Shown here: piece after piece, positions 1-5,683 of the stretch
How positions within the stretch are numbered: position 1 is the stretch's first letter
Layout: every line of letters starts with the position of its first letter
DNA from: Candidatus Hydrothermarchaeota archaeon
GTDB lineage: Archaea; Hydrothermarchaeota; Hydrothermarchaeia; Hydrothermarchaeales; WAQR01
Reading direction: 5' to 3'
Length of the DNA: 6,358 nt
Assembly: GCA_015520145.1 (NCBI GenBank)
Contig: WAQR01000050.1
Coordinates: 1-6,358 of the forward strand
The notes under the pieces: generated by a model
What the model saw: only the letters and a program-made list of their open reading frames with translations
Told to the model about the DNA's origin: nothing
The model's database searches: none
Program-made: the position numbers and the translations under genes

Positions 1-87
1 ATATAAAACACACACATCCCACCCAAATTTTCCTTAATGTATCTACAAGCATAAATTTACTATTCTATACTATAAATACTTTTCGCT

Positions 88-366
88 CTTTTTGTTGTGT
101 ATCTGCCAGAGATTTCGCCAAGGTTTAGTACCGGTTTCCACACATTTTGTATGAAACTCAATGGCATCGATGTAAAGAAGATTGTCTACCGGGTTGTGAA
201 GTACAGATTGTCCACAGGCTTTGTTGCCAACCAGTTCGGCATAGGACTGGATGAATCTGGGGGCTCCTGAAAAGGCATTCTGGAGAAAGTTACAGGGGTA
301 CATCCTCGGGAACTTTATGAGGGTGAAGCATGAAACGAAATAATTACCAGATAACACACACCAAAG
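88..366 (+). mobile_element. Small decayed, internally deleted transposon (MITE-like)
   Basis: The stretch contains the two ends of a transposase gene without its middle, flanked by imperfect inverted repeats. The left end, 88-105, reads CTTTTTGTTGTGTATCTG. The right end, 348-366, read on the minus strand is CTTTGGTGTGTGTTATCTG. They match at about 14 of 19 positions with one gap. The whole unit is about 279 bp, a size typical of non-autonomous derivatives that can be moved only by a full-length relative elsewhere. No convincing target-site duplication is visible, but a perfect tandem 10-bp repeat begins at the right boundary. The exact ends are inferred. Confidence 0.45.
151..343 (+). pseudogene. 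Transposase remnant: N-terminal HTH fused out of frame to C-terminal tail
   Basis: From ATG 151 one frame reads MKLNGIDVKKIVYRVVKYRL, then STGFVANQFGI. This resembles the N-terminal helix-turn-helix of archaeal transposases with an integrase-type (rve/DDE) core, which often begin MNGI.PKKI...K..G.S...IA..F.IS. After codon 31 (about position 243) the similarity ends and the frame stops at 270. In another frame, 245-343 reads DWMNLGAPEKAFWRKL and then QGYILGNFMRVKHETK before a stop. This looks like the C-terminal tail of the same kind of protein, typically W..L.TPE.AFWRKL...ILG.F. About 200 residues with the catalytic DDE triad are therefore missing, and the join sits near 242-247. A longer antisense frame covering the region has no supporting features. 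The family assignment is from memory of motif style. Confidence 0.6.
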
Positions 367-385
367 CCACTACAAGCCACTACAA
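366..385 (+). repeat. Two perfect tandem copies of GCCACTACAA
   Basis: Positions 366-375 and 376-385 are identical 10-bp units in direct tandem, beginning exactly where the right inverted repeat of the transposon remnant ends. They may be a scar of insertion or excision or simply a slippage duplication. Confidence 0.8.
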
Positions 386-409
386 TGGAAAAGTTTTTAA
401 GTTTGTTTG

Positions 410-435
410 TTCAATAACTTCAATACTATTCAATA
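410..435 (+). repeat. Three iterated TTCAATA units upstream of the 54-codon gene
   Basis: TTCAATA occurs at 410-416, 419-425 and 429-435, spaced 9 and 10 bp, about one helical turn. The cluster lies 37-62 bp before the start at 472, just downstream of a possible TATA element (TTTTTAAG near 393). The spacing on one DNA face suits a regulator-binding array, but the sequence is AT-rich and chance is possible. Confidence 0.35.
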
Positions 436-471
436 CCATTTAAACCAGGAAAAAAGAGAGGAGAAAGATAA

Positions 472-636
472 ATGGAGCTTAAACTTGAACAATTTGATGA
501 GTCTTCATATGACACCCCAAAAATCGAGATGATAATGGGGATGAATGCCGCCGAATTGGATGCACTCGAAAAAGAGATCAAGCAGAAACTCGAAATAAAG
601 AGGGCAGAGTACGAGAGGCTGAAACTAAGTATCTAG
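472..636 (+). CDS. Small hypothetical protein, 54 residues, helical C-terminus
   Basis: The reading frame begins MELKLEQFDESS and ends YERLKLSI. I do not recognise it. The start is well supported because AGGAG at 459-463 lies 8 nt before the ATG inside a purine-rich leader. Residues 1-25 are mixed. Residues about 27-52 (from AAELDALEKEIKQ) are rich in Glu, Lys and Leu with heptad-like spacing and would form one amphipathic helix or short coiled coil, so oligomerisation or binding to a partner is possible. There are no cysteines and no membrane segment. It stops 52 bp before thpR on the same strand, but thpR has its own TATA-like sequence, so co-transcription is uncertain. The preceding DNA carries three TTCAATA repeats and the transposon remnant. 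Confidence 0.65.
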   Translation: MELKLEQFDESSYDTPKIEMIMGMNAAELDALEKEIKQKLEIKRAEYERLKLSI

Positions 637-654
637 GTACTCCCAACTCCCCGG

Positions 655-679
655 TTCTATAAGTAGATTCTATAATATA
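655..679 (+). promoter_or_regulatory. Putative TATA box region for thpR
   Basis: TTCTATA occurs at 655-661 and again at 668-674, where it extends into TATAATATA. The first copy is 28-34 bp before the ATG at 689, the distance expected for an archaeal TATA box of a leaderless or nearly leaderless transcript. No SD sequence is seen before the start, which agrees with leaderless translation. The second copy is too close to serve a start at 689. Confidence 0.4.
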
Positions 680-688
680 GCAGATACT

Positions 689-1240
689 ATGCGTACCTTT
701 ATTGCTATCGACATCAGAAATGACCGTATTTCCAGAGTCCTTGGCGAACTGAAAGCAATTGACGGTGTCAAAACCGTTGAACATGAGAACCTCCATCTCA
801 CACTCAAATTTTTAGGAGAAATCGATGAAAGGCAGATTGACGGCATCCACAAAGCGATGGCTGCATCTCTTCAGGGACATGTTCCTTTTGAGATATCTCT
901 TGAAGGAGCGGGTGCGTTTCCAAAACTTAATTCCATACGTGTGGTATGGGTTGGGGTTGAGAAAAACAGAGATTTAATCATTGAAATACAAAAGAGACTC
1001 GAGCAGAATTTATCAGAACTCGGTTTCAAGAAAGACAGGCGTTTCCATCCCCACATAACCATAGCAAGGGTCAAACCCAGGAAAAGAAAGGATGGATTGA
1101 AGGACTTTATCCTGCGGCACCAGGATGAAAGATTTGGAGATTTTATGATTAATAAGATCAAATTAAAAAAGAGTATTCTAACGCCAAAAGGTCCTATTTA
1201 TTCCAGTATAAGAGAGGTCGAGCTACAGGCAGGACAGTGA
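689..1240 (+). CDS. thpR: RNA 2',3'-cyclic phosphodiesterase (2H family)
   Basis: The 183-residue product begins MRTFIAIDI, the usual start of ThpR/LigT proteins. It carries both signature histidine motifs of the 2H phosphoesterase superfamily: HLTL at residues 36-39, followed by KFLGEI, and HITI at 122-125, preceded by RFHP and followed by ARVK. In the family the two HxTx motifs face each other across a bilobed fold and hydrolyse 2',3'-cyclic phosphate RNA ends to 2'-phosphate; bacterial homologues also ligate 2'-5' tRNA halves. The length matches the family norm of about 180 residues, and the C-terminus (LTPKGPIYSSI) is also typical. The enzyme is cytoplasmic. In many archaea it neighbours the CCA-adding enzyme gene, but no such gene is visible here. 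A 54-codon gene lies 52 bp upstream, and a minus-strand zinc-ribbon gene converges downstream. The identification is firm; the physiological substrate is not shown by the sequence. Confidence 0.95.
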   Translation: MRTFIAIDIRNDRISRVLGELKAIDGVKTVEHENLHLTLKFLGEIDERQIDGIHKAMAASLQGHVPFEISLEGAGAFPKLNSIRVVWVGVEKNRDLIIEIQKRLEQNLSELGFKKDRRFHPHITIARVKPRKRKDGLKDFILRHQDERFGDFMINKIKLKKSILTPKGPIYSSIREVELQAGQ

Positions 1241-1293
1241 TCCAAAGTAATCCGAGCTGTTATTTGGCTGCCTTACTGGAACATGAAAGAGAG

Positions 1294-1346
1294 AGAGGTG
1301 CTCCCAGGGGGGATGGGAGTAAGCGATGGAAATCCCTCTCACCTCT
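1294..1346. terminator. Two-part hairpin between convergent genes
   Basis: AGAGGTG at 1294-1300 is complementary to CACCTCT at 1340-1346. Nested inside, CTCCCA at 1301-1306 pairs perfectly with TGGGAG at 1314-1319 around a loop GGGGGGA. The structure lies between the ends of thpR (1240) and the zinc-ribbon gene (1349). It may block read-through from either side, although there is no adjacent T-run, so the terminator role is an inference. Confidence 0.35.
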
Positions 1347-1348
1347 TA

Positions 1349-1597
1349 TCAAAATGCAACCGCTTCTTTTGCAGGGACATCCAGAAGCTCCAGTACCGGA
1401 GCTCTCTCGAATCTCGGTTTTACCAGGAGGCATTCCATGCTGATACTCGTCTCCACTGTGATCTCCTTTTCATCCTCTCTTTTGGTCTCAGACATTATGA
1501 CATCAGAGTATTCCGTACCACAGCCCATGCATGCGATATGCCCGTCCTCTGTGCAGAGCCTTCCTCCGCACCAGATGCAGTAAAGGTTTATATCCAT
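1349..1597 (-). CDS. Small zinc-ribbon protein, 82 residues
   Basis: The product begins MDINLYCIWCGGRLC and carries two CxxC knuckles: C7-x2-C10 (CIWC) and C23-x2-C26 (CMGC), with an extra C15. The 12-residue spacing between knuckles and the Gly residues after them (CGG, CGT) are typical of a rubredoxin-like or TFIIS-like zinc ribbon binding one Zn. Residues 35-82 are acidic and then hydrophobic and do not form a known domain. The start is supported by AGGTGA on the minus strand (1604-1609), 6 nt before the ATG, and by a TATA-like CTATAAATA further upstream (minus strand of 1624-1631). It lies 70 bp downstream of the methyltransferase on the same strand and is convergent with thpR. Such small ribbons often act as nucleic-acid or protein-binding adaptors, but no specific role can be assigned. 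Confidence 0.75.
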   Translation of the reverse strand: MDINLYCIWCGGRLCTEDGHIACMGCGTEYSDVIMSETKREDEKEITVETSISMECLLVKPRFERAPVLELLDVPAKEAVAF

Positions 1598-1603
1598 TAT
1601 TTT

Positions 1604-1609
1604 TCACCT
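1604..1609 (-). promoter_or_regulatory. Shine-Dalgarno AGGTGA for the zinc-ribbon gene
   Basis: AGGTGA on the minus strand ends 6 nt before the ATG at 1597, and it decides this start. Confidence 0.6.
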
Positions 1610-1667
1610 GGATATATTAGAGGTATTTATAGATATATGTGATTTATCCAAGAGCGCAGGAAAAGTA

Positions 1668-2315
1668 TTATAACTTCCTCGCCTTTCCTACAAGCGTGCT
1701 GTACGTTATCTTCCTTCCCCCCTGCTCAAGATATTCCATGAAGTTCTTCCACCTCGAAGTCTGCTCCCATCTTGCCTTTGAGCCTTTAAAATAATCATAG
1801 AATTCCTTTTTTGATTTAAATTCCAAAACCTCCTTTTCTGCATCAAGATACTCGACTCTAAACCCCGCATTTTTGAGAAGGTCCTCCATCCCGTCAAGAC
1901 TGTACGAGAACCTGGATTTCACCCCGAGTTCTTTTAGTCGGTCTTCATGAAAGCATGCAAATGCAAAAACGTTTCCATGTCCAAGACACCTGGAAGAGTT
2001 GTAGACTGCCTCATTGCTCATGAAAAAATGCGCTACAATCATATCTATTTTACCAAATCTGCTGTAGTCAGTGGTGCGTGCGTCAGCGACGTGAAACTCG
2101 ACGTTATCAATCCCTCTTTCAACAGCGAGTTCTTCTGCCCTCTTTATCTGTTCAGGCGACCTGTCGATACCTGTGATATACTTTACGACAGGTGCCAGGG
2201 CAAAGGTCAACTTCCCGTAACCGCAGCCGAGGTCCAGGACCCGCATGTCTTCTGTGGGTTCTTCTTTTATCAGGTTGAGGAGCGTCCTGTTCAGGGGTTT
2301 TGTATGCAGGTTCAT
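1668..2315 (-). CDS. Class I SAM-dependent methyltransferase, 215 residues
   Basis: The protein has a Rossmann-fold methyltransferase core. Motif I is VLDLGCGYG at residues 26-34, binding the SAM methionine part. The acidic motif II residue is D51 in TGIDRS, expected to hold the ribose hydroxyls. FHVADA at 74-79 holds the adenine-contacting acidic position, and IDMIVAHFF at 90-98 is the strand that carries motif IV in the family. Residues 160-215 are a basic, aromatic helical tail (EFYDYFKGSKARW) that probably belongs to substrate recognition. The length is normal for a stand-alone methyltransferase of the Methyltransf_11/25 group. The substrate cannot be told from the sequence, and there is no small-molecule pathway partner nearby. 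It lies 80 bp downstream of the helicase gene and 70 bp upstream of the zinc-ribbon gene, all in one direction. The leader has repeated GGCGATATA units and only a distant, weak SD (GGTGA about 14 nt before the ATG). Confidence 0.88.
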   Translation of the reverse strand: MNLHTKPLNRTLLNLIKEEPTEDMRVLDLGCGYGKLTFALAPVVKYITGIDRSPEQIKRAEELAVERGIDNVEFHVADARTTDYSRFGKIDMIVAHFFMSNEAVYNSSRCLGHGNVFAFACFHEDRLKELGVKSRFSYSLDGMEDLLKNAGFRVEYLDAEKEVLEFKSKKEFYDYFKGSKARWEQTSRWKNFMEYLEQGGRKITYSTLVGKARKL

Positions 2316-2317
2316 TA

Positions 2318-2359
2318 TATCGCCATATCACCAATTATCTATCGCCATTATACCGCCAT
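2318..2359 (-). repeat. Iterated GGCGATA units in the methyltransferase leader
   Basis: On the plus strand TATCGCCAT occurs at 2318-2326 and 2340-2348, and TACCGCCAT at 2351-2359, with a weaker TATCACCA in between. In the mRNA sense these read ATGGCGATA and ATGGCGGTA. The last unit ends 3 nt before the ATG. The unit resembles the GGAGATATA repeats before the helicase gene, so the two leaders may share a regulatory site or an origin by slippage. Confidence 0.5.
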
Positions 2360-2395
2360 CCCGCTATCCAGCTTATCTTAAACACGTACACTATC

Positions 2396-4135
2396 TCACT
2401 TACCAGCTCTAAGACCTCCAAGTTCCTGGTGCACCCTCATATCAGGGCTCCAGACCTCTATCCAGTCGTCCGGCCCTCTAAGCCCTCTGCCGAGCTGCTG
2501 TTCGAACTCCCTCCTTGCTATATCGTTGTAGTAGTTCCAAAACGCCCTGTCGCCCAGCCGTTTTCTCATCACAGTGAACAGGGGGTCTTTCATGGATGGG
2601 AATGGATATTTCATAATCACGATCGCCCGGCAGGCACCGTCAGGCAGGTCTATTCCCCGGTCTGTCTTTGTGCTAAACAGCAGGGATTCTTCTCCTTTCT
2701 TAAAAGATATTATCCCGTCTTCCTGATTCCCGTCCTTCAGTGAATGCCTGGATGGGATCGGGTGGTAGCAGCTGTTCTCCGGCAGGTACTGGTAGGAATG
2801 AACCTGTACCAGGGTCGGCCTCTTCGCCCTTTTGAGGATTTCTGAGAGGGTCTGCCAGTACTGTTCCCTGAACCGCCTGTTTTGCCAGTTCTGCCAGTTG
2901 ACCGTCTGCTCACTTTCCAGCCGCTTTACATACCTCCTTCCAGGTGCCCTGGTCTCACCTTCCACATAACCGAAATCATCGATCCCGTATACCTCTTTTA
3001 TCACTTCCAGGTCCTGGAGTGTTGCTGACATGAACAGGAGCCTGTCTGTGCACTTTTCAAGGATGTCTTTCATTACAAGCGACTGCTCAGGTACAAAGAA
3101 TGTCATCCTGTCACCTTCAACAAAAAAGCTTGTAATGTCGCGGTAGTTCAGGATGTCGTCAAGCTTCATCATGAGATTTTCAGAGAATTCAGTCCCCATT
3201 ATTTTCAAAAAGTTCGTAAGGCTGCGCAGGAGGTTGTCTACCGCATCATCGAAATCGTAAGGTTTGTTGGGGTGTCTGGTGCTTAAAAATTCGTCAAAAG
3301 ACCGCCTGATCTCCGCTGCCCGTGATTCTACCTCCATCCCGAGCTCATGCTCGTTTTGACGGTACAGATTTGCCTTGACCTCGCCAGCCTCCCTTACCAG
3401 GGTTGATATCATCCTGCTGGAGAGCACCGTCCTCAGGCTCAGGCTGTCCAGGAAGAGGTCTGCTTCGTCGAATATTTCTATATCGACTTTCGGCTTCCTG
3501 TAAAGGTTTGTGTCAGCATGCCATTTCGCGCTGTTGTATACGATGATGTCTGCATCCAGGTAATAGTGGTTCTGGTCATAGTATCCGCAGCCCGCAGCCC
3601 GCCTGTGGAAGTACTGGGTACCTCCAATCGAGTCGTATCCTGTAATCCTGCATGCCTTTTCCTTTTTCAGCGGGGCGACGACATTCGGGTAGATAGGAGA
3701 CCAGTACCTGCATTTCATTGCAGTCTTCCACCTCGGTGTATCTGTGCCGAGAGGAACTGTGCATGGCAGCATCCTGGAGCTGCATCTTACCCTGCCGCCG
3801 AGAATCTTTTTGCACACGAAGTTGTGCCTGCCTTTTAGTACCCTAATCCTCAATGACCGCCCGTTTATCCTGATGTTCAGCCTTCCCTCATAGTCCCGCT
3901 GGTACTGCTCCTGAAGGGGTTTGACAGGGACGTTGATTATCCCTTTTCCAAGCGCACCTGCAACCGTTGCGCCGATGATGGACTTCCCGCTGCCCACCCC
4001 TCCTTTGAGGAGGACTATCCTGTGGTCGTCGAATTTCTCGATAATCTCGTCTATGGCCTCTTCCTGGGTCTTGCCGTTTGAGAAGACCCGCGGCGGGAGT
4101 GCTGTCCCTCTGCGGTCGTAGAGTCCCCATGTCAT
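2396..4135 (-). CDS. XPD/Rad3/DinG-like superfamily 2 helicase with Fe-S-type cysteine region
   Basis: The 579-residue protein has the helicase motifs in order. There is a Q-motif-like stretch around Q24; Walker A GGVGSGKS at 45-52; KGRHNFVC at 101-108, the signature entry to the Fe-S domain of XPD/DinG enzymes; DEAD at 223-226 (XPD normally has DEAH); LFMSATL at 367-373 (motif III); TKTDRGIDLPDG at 489-500 (motif V); and QQLGRGLRG at 546-554 (motif VI). CGYYDQ at 183-188 followed by DADIIVYN matches the XPD CPYY...AD..V.N arrangement. Family members use ATP to unwind DNA 5' to 3' in repair or recombination. Six cysteines (108, 118, 125, 142, 162, 183) lie in the cluster region, more than the four needed and without the usual CxxC, so the ligands are uncertain. 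It is somewhat shorter than typical archaeal XPD (about 650). It is probably an XPD paralogue, and may lead a loose operon with the methyltransferase and zinc-ribbon genes. The leader has four 10-bp GGAG repeats. Confidence 0.88.
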   Translation of the reverse strand: MTWGLYDRRGTALPPRVFSNGKTQEEAIDEIIEKFDDHRIVLLKGGVGSGKSIIGATVAGALGKGIINVPVKPLQEQYQRDYEGRLNIRINGRSLRIRVLKGRHNFVCKKILGGRVRCSSRMLPCTVPLGTDTPRWKTAMKCRYWSPIYPNVVAPLKKEKACRITGYDSIGGTQYFHRRAAGCGYYDQNHYYLDADIIVYNSAKWHADTNLYRKPKVDIEIFDEADLFLDSLSLRTVLSSRMISTLVREAGEVKANLYRQNEHELGMEVESRAAEIRRSFDEFLSTRHPNKPYDFDDAVDNLLRSLTNFLKIMGTEFSENLMMKLDDILNYRDITSFFVEGDRMTFFVPEQSLVMKDILEKCTDRLLFMSATLQDLEVIKEVYGIDDFGYVEGETRAPGRRYVKRLESEQTVNWQNWQNRRFREQYWQTLSEILKRAKRPTLVQVHSYQYLPENSCYHPIPSRHSLKDGNQEDGIISFKKGEESLLFSTKTDRGIDLPDGACRAIVIMKYPFPSMKDPLFTVMRKRLGDRAFWNYYNDIARREFEQQLGRGLRGPDDWIEVWSPDMRVHQELGGLRAGK

Positions 4136-4140
4136 GATGT

Positions 4141-4180
4141 CACATCTCCGTATATCTCCGTGTATCTCCGCATATCTCCA
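4141..4180 (-). repeat. Four head-to-tail 10-bp GGAGATATA units in the helicase leader
   Basis: Each 10 bases on the plus strand form one unit: CACATCTCCG, TATATCTCCG, TGTATCTCCG, CATATCTCCA. On the transcribed minus strand this gives CGGAGATNNN-type units, each containing GGAG, an SD core. The array starts 5 bp before the helicase ATG at 4135, and the nearest GGAG is 10 nt before it. The 10-bp period places the units on one face of the helix, and it would also place four candidate ribosome binding sites in the leader. Confidence 0.85.
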
Positions 4181-4189
4181 TTTTTTTAG

Positions 4190-4252
4190 GGAGGTTATTT
4201 GAGGAGGTTATTGTCATTATTGTTATTAAAATTACCGCCCGAAAATTACCGC
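4190..4252. repeat. Two pairs of direct repeats in the divergent promoter region
   Basis: GGAGGTTATT is present at 4190-4199 and 4203-4212 (13-bp period). AAAATTACCGC is present at 4228-4238 and 4242-4252 (14-bp period). Both pairs are perfect. They lie between the helicase gene (minus) and the membrane-anchored gene (plus), where promoters in both directions are expected, and could be operator sites. Confidence 0.75.
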
Positions 4253-4328
4253 ACTGCCACACGGGACGAAACCATTACGGGGGTCAGGACAACACCGCCT
4301 CCTGGGAAACAATTAAATAATCGAGAGA

Positions 4329-4364
4329 CATTTAAAGGTATAGAAGGATACAAAATCTAAAGGG
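4329..4364 (+). promoter_or_regulatory. Putative TATA box and weak SD for the membrane-anchored protein gene
   Basis: CATTTAAAGG at 4329-4338 is TATA-like, 34-43 bp before the TTG start at 4372, which would give a short leader. AGGG at 4361-4364 is a weak SD 7 nt before the start. Both agree with the chosen unusual TTG start. Confidence 0.4.
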
Positions 4365-4371
4365 TAGAAAA

Positions 4372-5169
4372 TTGAGTAATATTAATAATATTAAGATTCT
4401 GGTACTGGGTCTTGCAGCAGTGTTAGGAGTGTTTTTGATTTCGCTTGCTGCAATACAATCCCTGGAACTTAACATTGTGATAAGAAATCCTTTTGGTGAG
4501 CCGTTTGCAGTTGGAGTTGGAGGAAAGGACACAGGGATAAACAGCATTGGTGACAGTGGCGGGAACGGAGATGGAGATGGTAGTGACTACGGCAGCAGCG
4601 GGGTCGGTAAGGGGCTGGAGAGATGGAATATCGATGATAGGAAATATTCGTATGATGAGCTGAGGTCTAAATATAATGCCCTGTACAATTTCACTTATTC
4701 TTATCTGGTGAAGGAGGATATCAGGGCGAGGGTGATTCCAAAAGGTGTCCCTGAGATATACGGTGAGGAGCTGAATGTCTCGTATGATGCAGACCCGAAC
4801 AGGATGATTCCAATATTGATGAGGTACGAAAATGAAACCCTGAATGAAGAACAGATGGCAAGATATGTCAGCATAGGCTCGAATATCTCCTGTGAATACT
4901 GCTGCGGTGCAAAGACCCTTGTGTTTTCTGATGGAAGACGTGCATGCGGCTGTGCCCATTCTTATGCGATGCGCGGGCTTGCCAAGTATCTCTTGTTAAA
5001 TCATCCTACTGAATATACTGATGAGGAGATATTAAAGGAACTGGGTAAATGGAAAGCCACCTATTTTCCGAAACAGACTATGAGGAAGGGATACCAGGAG
5101 TATGTGGAGACCTATAAAGTAGACCCTTCAATTTTGGAAGGTATGCCTGATATGGTCGGGAGATGTTAG
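4372..5169 (+). CDS. Membrane-anchored extracellular protein with CEYCC...CGCAH Cys-rich domain
   Basis: The 265-residue protein starts at TTG, the only start that keeps the whole N-terminal helix. Residues 8-30 (from KILVLGLAAVLG) are one strongly hydrophobic segment after a short lysine-containing N-terminus, so it is probably an uncleaved anchor or signal with the rest outside the cell. A flexible Gly/Asp/Ser linker follows at about 50-80 (GNGDGDGSDYG). The folded domain at about 85-265 contains CEYCC at 174-178 and CGCAH at 192-196, then a helical part with TDEEILKELGKWKATYFP at 216-233. The cysteine and histidine grouping suggests metal binding or a disulfide cluster. It is reminiscent of the bacterial PCYCGC-motif secreted proteins, but that link is only by motif style. 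N-glycosylation sequons (for example NFT, NVS, NET, NIS) fit an archaeal surface location. It is transcribed divergently from the helicase gene. The function is unknown. Confidence 0.8.
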   Translation: MSNINNIKILVLGLAAVLGVFLISLAAIQSLELNIVIRNPFGEPFAVGVGGKDTGINSIGDSGGNGDGDGSDYGSSGVGKGLERWNIDDRKYSYDELRSKYNALYNFTYSYLVKEDIRARVIPKGVPEIYGEELNVSYDADPNRMIPILMRYENETLNEEQMARYVSIGSNISCEYCCGAKTLVFSDGRRACGCAHSYAMRGLAKYLLLNHPTEYTDEEILKELGKWKATYFPKQTMRKGYQEYVETYKVDPSILEGMPDMVGRC

Positions 5170-5212
5170 AGAGCAGATGTCAGATTGTGTGGAGAGTGGG
5201 GTGATGTCCATA

Positions 5213-5243
5213 CTTAACTTTTTTAACTCATAGTATTATATAA
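5213..5243 (+). promoter_or_regulatory. T-run and TATA-like elements between two genes
   Basis: TTTTTTAA at 5219-5226 lies 28-35 bp before the ATG at 5254 and fits a TATA box for a leaderless transcript. The same T-run could also end transcription of the upstream gene, as T-runs do in archaea. TTATATAA at 5236-5243 is a better TATA match but is too near the start codon to serve it, unless translation begins further inside the gene. Confidence 0.35.
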
Positions 5244-5253
5244 TGTACTTATT

Positions 5254-5658
5254 ATGAGCCTGACAGAAAAGATTTTGGAAGATATAAAATCCATTTCACG
5301 AAACCAGAACGTGAAGAGAAATGAGAGATATGTTACAGGATGTGCGTTTTTTGATGTTGTCCATTTTGACAGGATTGTTGATGGGATAACAAGAGCTATA
5401 GAACCGATAGTAATGGATGGGGAGAAGATTTTAAACAGGATTGACGGTGGGAAGATATTTGATTCAGGAGAATTCCTTTTTCAGATAAAAAAGGGTGTAT
5501 TTTTTGAGGTCTATGATTATAAAGAACTGGCTGCAACATTTGTCAGGTTGTATCATCTCTTTGATCCAGGTTCAAGAAACGAATGGCTTGCACTTTATAT
5601 CGATGAGAACCCATCAACACCCTGGTGGTCAAAAGGGGATAGGGTGGAGAGTGGATGA
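5254..5658 (+). CDS. Hypothetical protein, 134 residues
   Basis: The product begins MSLTEKILEDIKSISRN and I do not recognise it. It opens with a charged amphipathic helix (1-20), followed by a mixed domain with alternating hydrophobic strands and helices such as FDVVHFDRIVDGI (33-45), GEFLFQIKKGVFFEVYDY (72-89) and ELAATFVRLYHLF (91-103). The C-terminus is Trp-rich and polar (TPWWSKGD). There is no membrane segment, no signal peptide and only one cysteine, so it is probably cytoplasmic. No SD precedes the ATG, and upstream T-rich DNA suggests a leaderless start. Even coding texture over the full length and the small-gene partner 25 bp downstream support it as real. Confidence 0.65.
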   Translation: MSLTEKILEDIKSISRNQNVKRNERYVTGCAFFDVVHFDRIVDGITRAIEPIVMDGEKILNRIDGGKIFDSGEFLFQIKKGVFFEVYDYKELAATFVRLYHLFDPGSRNEWLALYIDENPSTPWWSKGDRVESG

Positions 5659-5683
5659 ATATGAGGTATGAGGTCGGATAATC

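Noticed and set aside
1..87. AT-rich stretch with AACACACACA and TATAAATA
   Set aside because: It has promoter-like words and a loose resemblance to the transposon's right end, but no gene or clear repeat could be supported.
70..357. Open frame of 95 codons on the minus strand from a GTG start
   Set aside because: It is antisense to the transposase remnant, has no SD and gives an unconvincing product; the plus-strand peptides explain the coding signal better.
1283..1642. Plus-strand frame of 119 codons
   Set aside because: It is antisense to the zinc-ribbon gene, which has CxxC knuckles and a good SD.
1947..2381. Plus-strand frame of 144 codons
   Set aside because: It is antisense to the methyltransferase with clear SAM-binding motifs.
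4423..4959. Minus-strand frame of 178 codons
   Set aside because: It is antisense to the membrane-anchored protein gene; its length results from low-stop composition, with no start signal.
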